From assembly GCA_019649035.1 (NCBI GenBank), contig BMAT01006721.1, positions 4,178 to 58,349 of the forward strand: a stretch of 54,172 nt of DNA, read 5' to 3'. Shown here piece after piece: positions 37,401 to 49,400 of the stretch. Positions within the stretch are counted from its first letter, which is position 1. Each line of letters starts with the position of its first letter. The translations under genes and the position numbers were made by a program. Origin of the DNA: Elysia marginata (taxonomy: Eukaryota; Mollusca; Gastropoda; Plakobranchidae). The notes under the pieces were generated by a model, which made no database searches, was not told where the DNA came from, and worked only from the letters and a program-made list of their open reading frames with translations.

Positions 37401-40400
37401 TCCTCAAGTTAAAATTTCCGACATTTAACTCATTTGTGCTGGTTACAAGACACAGTTGAAAGGTTTAAAATCTAAAGTCTGTTTATCATAGGCTCTTAAC
37501 AGCTTTGGTTCTCTGTGAGGCATTTTAAACTTTCTTTTGCTTTCATTAATCTGCTTACTTTTGCTTTCATTAATCTGCTTACTTTTGCTTATTGAACGTG
37601 CAAGTTGAAATTTCTTGATTCAAGGTTCTCATAAGCTGATAAGTTCTTTCATTTTTTTTTTTTACTTTAAGCCATTCTTTCCAAAATTTAAGCTTGTAAC
37701 TAGAGATTTATGAAGCTGAATTCTCTTTATTTGAAGTCAATGTTTTGCCTTAGGAAGGATTTTCTTCATTATCTCCCTAGTTTAGTCCCTTAAGAACTGA
37801 AAAATGTTGAGTAAAACTGCAGTTCATAACCTAAGGTGAATAGTGTTTATTCTTATTTAGTAGATCAAGCAAGGTGTCTAGTCAGAATTACAATACCTTC
37901 AGTATATCAAATGACAGACCTAGGTTGTCTAGCAAGGATACAATAAGAGGTAAGAAAGAAAAAAATTGATGGAGTTAAGAAGACAATCCAAAATTTTATT
38001 CCTTTTTTTTTGTACTGCACAATACATCAAGTTTTAAGACAGTCTTAGAAATCTCACTGAACCAATAATTTTAATAAATTACTTTGAAATTATAACACAC
38101 CATGTTCAATTTACTAATAAGATTTGACTCAGGCAATCAACTCATTTTGTAATATTGTCCCTCTTAAAATGATGCTTTTATTTGTCTCTCTGATGGCAGC
38201 TGAACAGTGCAAGGGTCATTGTTGATGTTGCTGCAGACAGGTGGTTGGTGCTGACTTCTGACCTGCGTGAATTGACCCAGGGTCGTGACCAGCACAAACT
38301 CAAGCTAGCTGTACGTAAAGTAGCAAAAAATTATTTCATCATTATCTTAGACAGCCAATTGATTACCTAGGGCTGGCTGACTTGAAGTTGAACTTTAACC
38401 TAAGCAGTTTCGGCTGGCCCAAACGAGAATTTTATTTTTAGCATTAATGTTAATGGAAATTATGATGCAAAAATCAATAGAAGTAATCTCTAGAAATTAA
38501 AAAAAAATTGTGTGATATGATCTTTAAATAATATAGATTTTGCTATTGCTTGCTATTCTGTGTTTTCAATTTTTAAGTTCTGTAACAACTGCAATATATA
38601 TTCTTGGTCTTTAGTCAGAGTACAATATTGATGAAGTAGTGTTTTTCTACAAATGAGTGTGATGCAAAGAATGTTTTTGAATATTCTACTTGTTTTATGA
38701 CAGCATGGGGAGCATTACAGCAAAACCAAATCCTCTGAGGAAATGCAAGAAAAAGTTTATATAGGACTGCCCCTAAGGTTATGAGATTACACTGAACCTT
38801 ATGATTCTTGATATTCATACACTTACCATTCAAATAAGTCTGTCCAAGCCATCAGTTAGAACAAGGTAAGGCTAGAAGAGGGCACAAACATAAAGACGAA
38901 TGTTTTGACCTGGAAAGGACTGGTGTTAGGCCGAATGTTAGTGCTTGTTCAGTGAGTCAGTTGTTACACATGATTTTAAGACTTGATTGGATTTTTTGAC
39001 ACCGTGAAGATGATTGGATGTGACACATGTAGTTGTAAAGTAGAGAACGTACTCTACTAATTAGAATTTAAACAGACTGAATTTACCAGGCAGAGGCACA
39101 TTTTCACCTTTTTCTGCTGATTGAATGTTCATCACTTAGCCCCATAAGAAATGCAAGATTGTATATTATGTCCTTGCAGGTTGCAGCCATTATCAGTGCT
39201 CAGAAAGAAATGTCTGCCTTGCTTTTAAAGACTCGCTTCTTGGCAGGCAATTTCCTGCAAGATGGACCGCAAAAGATCCAGTTTCTCACTGACTCACATG
39301 CAGAAATTGAGAATTTGGCTGTGACTATTCAGACTGCTTTGGATGTGGCTTCTGTCTCAGGTACCATTGTCCTCGCCAATAAAGCCCTTAACTTTTGGAA
39401 GAAACAAATTAAAAAAAAACAAGCTGGGGGCTTACAATGATAGATCTGTCTTGTAAACCTTTCACCTGTGTAATAAACTTCAAAACCTTTTTCTTTGTTC
39501 CATTTGTGTAATAGCATCACAAATGAATTGATTATCGATGATATTTAAATTGGGAAAATTGTTTTATGACATGCAACTACCAACTATTGAAGTCATGCTT
39601 GGAAGTAGATATTTAATTTGGGAATGGGTTGATGACCTCTTTGAAACCTTTCTATTACGGAATTTTTAGATGTATTTTTCTTCATTTTTTAAATTTATCT
39701 TACTAACCCCTTATTTTCAAATACAATAAATCTGGTTATAATGAAGATCGCAGAGTAATCCTTTCCTTGCTCTGAATATGCTTAAAAGCAGCTTTTGAAC
39801 AATTCATTTATCTAGAAATGTCAAAATTCTGCAACTAAACTCATTTTTTAATGATGGTACACTTTCGCAACTTGCTGGGCCTCTTCATTCCCTCCCTAGT
39901 TATGTTTCTAAAAGAACTGAACTTAAGCATCAGAACTGAGCATAACGAGTTTGATTGACAAACTTCTGTACCCGAAACACCTGTCTGAATAAACCACAAA
40001 CTTACCTAAGATTTTTAATGTTACCAATGCACGTTCCTGTTGGTTGATTTTTTCAAAGTGCCAACCGCTCTTTATCATCCCTCACTTGTTCAAGGATAAG
40101 TTAAAGTTGAATCTTTAGATATTGAATGCATTTAAATCATCCAAAATATATAACCCATGAACTTTTTTGGCTTTAAAAAGAAAGGATACAGCAGTGAAAT
40201 GATAATGAAGAATTAACTACAAGCAAATATCAGAACATCAGCAAATTTTAGAATATAGATGGTGAGTAATTAATTTTCTTATAAAAGAAAGATTCAAATC
40301 TGAGTTTAGGTGACGTACATTCCTACAATCATACAAGAGCATGAAGTCAGTAAAGAGAAATGAGAGAAATATTAACACTTTTGTTTAGCACAAACAGAAA

Positions 40401-43400
40401 TGGGCATTTCATATTGAAGCATAGTGTGAGCGTAATAAACTCAATAAAGCTGAAGGTATCCTGTGTCGCATATTATTATTCAGAATGCCAGGTGTATCAA
40501 GGTAGTAAAATTATCCTTTTTTACTGTGATGCATAAAGCTGAAAATGTCTTCTTTCCAGAATGTCAATTAAAATCTTCATAAAATAAGTTTTTTAAAAGA
40601 TATAGGTTTTTAATGTTTGGGGCATAGATGTGTGCAGCACAACCTTTATGTTGAGGATTGAACCTGCCACATAGGCTTGTACTGTCAAGCTGTTTCTAAA
40701 ACGTGTACAGTATGAAATTAATTTTGCTCTCATTTCCATTTTCCTTCATTTCACACATTTGAAAATAACAAAAACTTGGTGCGTTGTGATCCCATTGACA
40801 TTGAGATGTTTATCTATTGCTTGCATACTGACAGCTGTCTGAATAGTGATAGTTGAATTCTACTTTCATTCTCTTAAAACTGCAGATACCCAGGATGACC
40901 AAACTTGGTGGCAGCTCGGGATTGCATGCCGTGACTGGGCGGTAATGATGTCATGCGTTGCCGCCGAGCTAGACAACATTGCTGACGTCATGGGTTCCCT
41001 GGCTTCCCTTCGTATGCCCAGCTTAGCTCCTTTAGTGGGTGATGCGGGCAGCTCAACAACTGGTGATGGAATTGATGGAACAGACAGGTTGGAGATGAAA
41101 GGCATGAGGCTGGCTGATGTTGTGGAAAAAGAGACAGACTCCTTGCTAGAGCTGGTGGATTGTGTTGTGGCAGGGTGAGAAACGTAGTAGTGCCAAATTC
41201 AGAATGAACCTGTGTTTGCCTGGCCAACTTACTGAACCATTGCTATTTGCTGCACAGATTTTATAGACCTGAATTTTTTCAACATTTATCTGCCTAATGC
41301 TAATATAGTACTATAATATTAAGTATTATGGTGATTGCCCCTGTATCGCCGAGCCGGAATTCCGCCAAACTTCCGACTTGTGAAAGCTGGCACCCAGAGC
41401 CGGCGTTCCGGCAATGATTGCCTGAACTGAAGTAAAAATGCGAAGCATTTTTTGCAACAACGACTTCTCTGCAAAGGCCCGCCCACTGGCTTATGGAGCG
41501 AGGCTTATTTGTTGAAAAATTGAAGGGATTTCTTGAAAGTCACACGGAGCTAGACCCGCTCGTCGTGAACAGCACATTGGAACACAAACTTGCCATTGTC
41601 TTGACATCTTTGGCGCCAAGTAATACCAAACCAAAGGTCCACCAAGAAGAAGCAGAAAGTATTGGAAATGGATACCTTGCATGAGCAAAAGAGGAACATG
41701 AATCACATTACTCTAGTCTCAAGTATTGTAAAATTTGTCACTTGCCAAATCCTTAAATGTTAAAATAATAAGAAGTGAGAAACCCACAATAGAAATTGTT
41801 TTCCAACATTAGGCCCAGATCTCTAGCATGTTATATTTTTTTCGCACATAAGACATTGAACTATCCTTACGAGCTTTTAACAACCTCTGTTTTACTGGCG
41901 GTGTTTTGATTCTGAGAGTGTCACAGCATGAACAACTTTGTTTGATTGATTGAAGCAGCCTGAACTGAAACTGTCGTCTTGATTAACTAGACCTATTCAA
42001 CTGTGAATTTCTCATCATATCTTCATGTAGATCTAGGTGTAGTTCCATTTTTTTAAACTGTCAGAATTTATCTGTGGAAATAGATCTAGATTAGCCCAGC
42101 GAGAGATCGGACTGATTCTAAGAAGTGATTTCATCATGGCTGAACGGTTTTTTTGAACAAGCGGCAAACTTAAAAGCTTTTTAGAAATTGGAATTAGAAA
42201 CAAGTTTGGATGGCTATGGTTGGAAGAAAAAGGGTTGTAATATTGATTACCTCTTGAAGTCAACATATGTATGAAAAATTGCGGTGCAGAAGAGATGTTA
42301 GACTTAGAGACAGGGGATCAGGGTTTTTGGCATGTATAATAATATATCATATGTCAGCAGAAGGGGGATAGATCTGGCAGTTATGGTGAGTTAAGTTTTT
42401 ATTCAGTTGTAACAAATTGTGAGGCCTAATATTTATTTTAAATATAAGTTGGAAAACTTTTAGTTCTGGGAAAATGTGCCAGGAGATGGAGGTAATGGTG
42501 TTGGTAGGGAATTCAAAGAGTAAGTGTCAGTACAAGGGGGAATGAGCCTGAGGAAAGTTGAAAATTGTAACATATACACAGTGAAAGAAATGAAAAGAAC
42601 TATCTATGAAAAACGTTTTTTTGACTTCTTATCTGCTAGAGCAGTGGGCTGCTGTTGGAACAAAAAATTTATACATCCTATCTTAGTCCTGTGGATTTTC
42701 ATTCCTCTTTGACATGAAAATCTCCTGTAAGTACATGGATAGTCTATTTCTAAACCAGCATTCTGTGTCTTTAATCACATAATCCTTTGGACGTTTCTGG
42801 TTAACATCAAGTTCTCGGTGATTGATCTATCATTCTCTCCACTTTTCTGTGGATCATGGTTTCGTAACAATGAAAGAGAAGCCCAAGGGTTGCTAGCAGC
42901 CCGCAGAGCCCTGTATCTGAGCCCTCCTATTTAATACAGAATCCTTAATATACACAATACAGTATACCTAATATTACATGGAGTATTGTAATACACATAT
43001 TGTGAACTACTATACCTTTTAACAATGTAATTCACTGAATACGTCCTTTAAAATTGCATTGCTTCTGCTGTAACTCAATATCTGTATAAGAGTTATGATT
43101 GTATTTATTCTGAGGAGCGCCATAGAGATTTTTGCCTCAATATACTGGTTGACCATTTTAGTGCATGGCAGGTCTATAATCTGTGAAAGAAACTTTGTCT
43201 ATCATTTTGAAAAAGTTATTTGAAATTTCCATCAATCTGTGAAAATATTTTTATATGATATAGAGCAAAAAGGGTCTCGTTGCAAATTTTAAAAATTTAG
43301 AAATATACATGTTGTCTGAAAGGTCCTTGACAGCTCTCAGGGGTAGTGAAAATATTTTAATTTCTTAATTTTGACCAGAAACTATTGCACTTGAAGGATA

Positions 43401-46400
43401 GTCTATAAACCATCTGAAGAAAATGAGGAAAAAAAGGTATTCAAGTGTTAAAAATTACCAAAGGATATAAAGAGATTACTGACCAATCCAGGACTTGATA
43501 ATCTTATTTTCTCTCCATCATTTGAATGGTTTTAAAGTTGTATTTGAAGAAATAAGTACATGATAAACTTGCATCATAAGACAGGAAATTTTTCTGTGTC
43601 AAATTTTGACTTTTTGATGGAATTGTTAGTTTTCTTAATTTAAATACTGAACTCATGTGATGCTGGTGCACATGTGTTATTTTTATTAAATTCTTGTTAT
43701 GCCACACACCAAGAGCTTAGAGCAAGCTGTAATTTTTATAAAACACTTCATTTTCTAAATCTTTCACTTCCATGATAGTTTTTTAGTTCTGAGATGTTAT
43801 TTTTCTATTTTGATTTTAGCGATGACACTTTAACAGACCTGCCATTCATACAGATTAAATCAGTATTATACTGATTTTTGGCCAAAATATTAGAAAATAC
43901 TGATTTTCTGATTTTTATTACAAAATACTGATTTTTTACTGCCTGACAATGACTGCCCATGGAGCCAAGTTTCAGGGTTAATTTCCAGTGTTTATCACTT
44001 TTTTTTAGCAATCTGAAAATTGTTAAATTAGTACCTGTATGTATCAAAATGCTTTACATTAGGCCTATTATGGATCATTGTAGTTTTCTAACCATCATTT
44101 TATTTTCTAGACAATTTAAATGACGATGACTGCAATAAAATTGAACTGTTAGTGCTTTCACTCAAAAAAAAAGTGTCACTGTCAGAGTTTGTGAGAACCG
44201 GTACATGGTCATACAGATTTTTTAACCCCGAATACTGATTTTTTAGCTCAATCATACTGATTTTCCATTTTGGGGAGTGGCAGGTCTGCTTTAAAAGCTC
44301 GCAGTGACAGCCTAGTGTTAGAACTTCAAGCAGCCCTAACAGACATTTTCTCAGTTGCTCGGCAACCAGTCATGATGAACAAGACAGCCCATCATTCTTT
44401 ACTGTGTCGATTGAGAATTGGTCTGGCCAAGAGTCGTTGGATAGAAAGGGTATGGATATCCTTAAGTTTAAAGTTAAAGTTAAGGAAATAAGGCTACTAG
44501 CAACCCCTGTCTGTGCCTGGTGAATCTTCTAGAATAATGTTTGGAAAGTTTATGAGCCTCTTGAACAATAGTACTACTGCTTTTAAATTGATGGGTAGTC
44601 TGAATTTAAATTGTCTAAGGAGAAAAACAGCATAGTTGCAAATAATAATAATAATAATGAAGTTATTTTCTAGCGCCTCTTCCTACATGTAGGCTCAAAG
44701 CTCTTTACAACAGTATATCTACCCAAACGAACAATGCTGACATAATGACAATTTTGTACAAAACATAATCCATTAACAATTCAAAACAAACAGAAGAAAA
44801 GGTGCATGTAGAAAATTAAAGAAAAAGAAAAAGGATATACATTGACCATCGGTAGTCGGATACATTTCTTGAGACAAACTAATTAAGGTCTTCAGATAAC
44901 GTGAACAAATATGTTTTCAATAAGGTCTTAAACTGATTTACCGCCTCGAGCTTTTGTTTCATTAGATTAGGCGCTTTACAAATGTACATTATTATTACAG
45001 TCGGACCTGCGAAATCGGGAATTTCTGTGAAATCGGGAAAAATCCCAGTGAACGGAATTTTTTCTATCTAAAGTCATCGTGAAATCGGGAAATTTTACCC
45101 GCCTAATCGGGAAAAAAATCTGTAAATGACTGTCAATGTCAACTGTTGACGGCATGTTATTTGCAGTCTAGACATAGGAAAAGCGCATCACTCAGGCGTT
45201 ATGAATGAATTAGCACACAGGTAATTGATAAATGTTTGCTCTGTGCTTAGGCGACGTTTAGCAAGATGCTTGGGAGGGGCGTCGAGAAGTCTAACTGCCA
45301 CGCGACGGTCTCACGGGTCAGTTCATTCCAGGTAGACATTGGTCAAGCTGTGTTTGATCTAATGGGTAATCTGGCAGATGGTAGACACGCGCCAGATATG
45401 GTGCAAACAAAGTGTGTTTTGTCACAAACAGAGTCAAACGGTCCTTTTCACCCCCTCCCTACTCTTATTCTTTTTCTTACTCACAAACACTTTCTCTCCA
45501 TCTATCTAACCCCCCTCTCTCTCTCTCTTTCCACCTTTCCCCCACAAACACTCTTCCTTCTCTCCCCGGTCTTTTAACTTCTCTCTCTCTCTCTGACTAT
45601 GTCTCCATCTCTTCCTTCCCTCTCTCTCTTACTCTGTCTGTCTCTCTCTGTTCTCTCTCTCTCTCTCTGCCTGAGTTTTACATTTCCACGAGAGGTCCAA
45701 TTTTTAGTAAAAAATGCAAAGACCCGGAAAATCGGGAAAACCCGGATAATCGGGTAAAGATGCCTTCTCCCGAAATTTCCCGATTAAGCGGGTCCGACTG
45801 TATTATTACTGACGTAGCCTCCCTGATAGAAAGGGGAAGGGCATTCCAGACTACTGGCGCACATTGCACAAAGGCTCTATTGCTGTCTTTTCTTGATGGT
45901 TTACACGGAACTGACAACAGAGCTTTATTACCTGATCTGAAGTTGCGCGTAGGTGTGTACAAACTTACAAGACCTTTAAGATAATTAGGGGCACAGCCGT
46001 GAATGCATTAGTAGCATAAAACAGTGATCTTATACTCTATTCTAGTTTGTACAGGCAGCCAGTGTAAATGTTTAAACATGGGTGACACATGATCAATTTT
46101 GCTTTTTTTTCATAATGAGACGGGCAGCATTGTTCTGAATCAGCTGAAGCCTCTTTAGGGTGTCCATGGGTAAACCATATAACAAGGAATTGCAGTAGGC
46201 TAGTCTAGATAGGATGAAAGAAGAGACAAGAGTTTTCACAGCTTCTTCATTTAAAAAAGATCTAATCTGTTTAATTCTGCGTAGCTCCAAGAACATGATT
46301 TGGGCCAAATGATTGATATGATGAGTCATTGACAACTTTGCATCAAAATAAACACCAAGATTTTTAGCTTTCATAGAGAACAGTATCTTTTCCTTATCAA

Positions 46401-49400
46401 TGTACATGTGATCAATAGCAAATGGCGAAGCTTTCCTATCCATGCTACATGCTAAAAGCTCTGTCTTGTCTTCATTCATTTTTAGTTTATTGACGATCAT
46501 CCAATTCTTAACATGCGATATGCAAGTTTCAAATTTTTGTATTACGGTAGGGAGATTTTTTGGACATGAGTAGGAATACACTTGGGTGTCATCAGCGTAC
46601 ATGTGATAACATATATCAAAACTTTGAATAAGTGCGCCTAAAGGTTTTGTGTACATGGTGTACAGGACAGGTCCTAACACAGATCCTTGGGGAACTCCGT
46701 AGTTAAGGCAGAATGCAGAAGAAATGTGGTTGTTTATCATAATACACTGAATACGTCCACTGACATGAGACGAAAACCACTTTTAGACAACCCCTGATAG
46801 TCCAAACGTTTTAGACAATCTCTCCAGCAAAATGCTGTGATCAATAGTATCAAATGCTGCGCTTAGTTCTAACAAAGCAAGATTAGATGTGTGGCCCTTG
46901 TTTGCAGCACATATGAGGTCGTTTTGGACTTTTAGAAGTGCAATTTCTGTGTTCTGAAATTCTCTATATGCAGACTGAAAATTATCCCAAAGATTGTTTT
47001 TTGATAAGTGTTTTTTCAATTTAGAACACAAAATACTTTAAAAAAAAAAACAACAAAAAACCCCCCTGACATTTGAGTTCTTACTCTTTGAGAGCTAGAA
47101 AGTGCATGATTCCTGATCCAAGACAGTGACACCTCAACATTTGCAAAAAACTTATGAAGCAAAATTATGTTATCTTACCTCCATTTTATGAGGGATATTT
47201 GAAGAACTAGGAAAAGCTTGTAAATGTTTGAAACATAATTTTTCCATTGTTTATATGGTTGTTAAAAAGATAGCTAAGAAAAGAAAATTGACATGACCAT
47301 CATTCGAATTTAAATTTTACATTTGGGATTGATACAAAGAGAGAAAGTTTTGGTTCATTTTAATCCAGGTTGAAGAAATTGGTTAATTTTTTGACAAGAA
47401 AAGTAATTGTTCAAAGGTTATTCTCTCATGACTTTTCCTACAACCGTTACCCTTTCTTCTTTTCACATAATTCTAGGACTGTTCTTCTTTTTTTAGGCTT
47501 TGGAGATTCAAGACTTGATCCGCAATAGCTGCTTCCAATTTATGGGTTTTGCTCGTACTCTGCTTCTAGATGCACAGGACATATCCATTAAAGAAGGTAT
47601 GTTTTCCATGTTAACTCAAGTTCATAATAGATCATCATTTGCAAAGGTATGAAAGAGGATATGAACATGAAAGACGTCAAGTCAATTTGAGGCAAATATA
47701 AGTTTAAGGCTTGAAAAGTATCATGCAACTTAATTGTTAACAAAATGGACTGTTTTTCCGCATAGGAATTATTTCATTGTTCAGAAGACAACAAAAAGTT
47801 CTTGCCAAATCTTTGTCATGATTGTGAAATTTCCTATATCAAGCATTTAAAAGATTGGATAAGAATATGTCTTGTTCTCTTCAAACTCTTGATTGGAAAT
47901 GATTTGCGCTTCCTTATTATTCTTTAGTCTTGGTCTTACTCTTATTGGAGATTAAGAGACAGTTTTAGGATTGGAAATAATTTTATCACACAAGGCATTT
48001 TCTTGGGTCATTAAGGCTGTCTTAACTAATTGGTGGTGGTTATTCTGCTCTTGATTTTTCTTTTTGTTTGCCATTGTGATACCAGGCTAGTATTTGTGAT
48101 GTAAAAGATGATTTCTTCCATGTCTTCCTGATATAGGAGATAGGCATTTTTACCTCTCAGCACTTTGATATTTACTCATTTCCCTATTTTGTCTGTTTTG
48201 CTTTTGCCCAGAGTCAGAGGGAAGCATCAAAGTCAGCGAGGCCCGACACCGCAAGTCTGTTGAGTTTCTACAGAAGAGCTCTGCACTGAAGCAGCGGACA
48301 CTGCGGGCCATCCAGCTCTGTCCAGAACTCAACAGACGGGCAGTGGTGCGGTCAACACTTGACAGTCTGGCTAAGCTGACCACAGAAATAGGCAATGTCA
48401 TGAGAGGTGTGTGCCTGTGAAATATTACATTGACACGTACTGTTTGTTTGTTAACCAGGGTCAAGGCAAAACTTGCTCAAAGTTCTAGTTTAGAGTTAGA
48501 GCCTGCTAAATACAAAAACAAAATATGCCATGCAATGAACCATTTCTTTTGTACTTTAAAAGCAAATATCGCAGGGTGTAGAAAAGCTAGAGTTATCATT
48601 TTTGAAACTCTTAAAGGGAAAATTAGGATGTCTTAATTACTCGATTGGACAAAAATCTGACTCGTGTTGATTCTTATATAAAGTTACATTCTCATTTGTA
48701 TGATCTCCTTTCTTTTTTTAAAATGTATTCTAAAAGCTATTAACAATAAAAATGTTGATTTGCAGAGAGCACTAATCTTAGGAATGAAAGCGTCACACAA
48801 CATGTCTTGTTTACTTTATTCATATCATCCAGAACTATGTTCATAAATTCCTTTAAAAATGTTATAATTTTAACCTGGTCATCTTATATTGAACATTGAT
48901 TCTGTAACCAAGGCAAGTGTCTGTCTTTTTCAATTCAGAAGAATTTTTCAACTACAAAAAATGCTTGAGTTTATATGTGAAATTTTGTTAAAATTGAATT
49001 GCAATTCAAAACGTTTTGCCGTTTGCCATTCTTACCTGGCAAAAAGATAAGAAAAGTTTTTGTGTGTTGTTCTCTAGCCCCTGAGCATATCCCAGATGCC
49101 AAAGTGAGTGCTCTGACCCAGCAATGGGGGGCCAGGATAAAAAAACTCCTCACAAGCCTTGGAAAGATGGACAAAGTGAAACCTAGAGTTATCTCAGGTA
49201 AACACATCTCTCAGCGTTTTTAGGTTACTAGAATACAAGGAGAAATTTTGTGCATTCTACCTTTGAAACTTTTACTAATGCTCATCTTTAAAACAGTGAA
49301 ATGTGTACATAAATACTGATTGTATATTACTGTGTTGAGATGATGTGAATATTGATGATTATCATATAAACTGAAACAAAAGTTATCTTATAAAAGCATT

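Noticed and set aside
45412-45984. 190-codon plus-strand ORF
   Set aside because: It crosses a CT-rich tract, the right TIR of a transposon and antisense LINE sequence. No single protein is implied.
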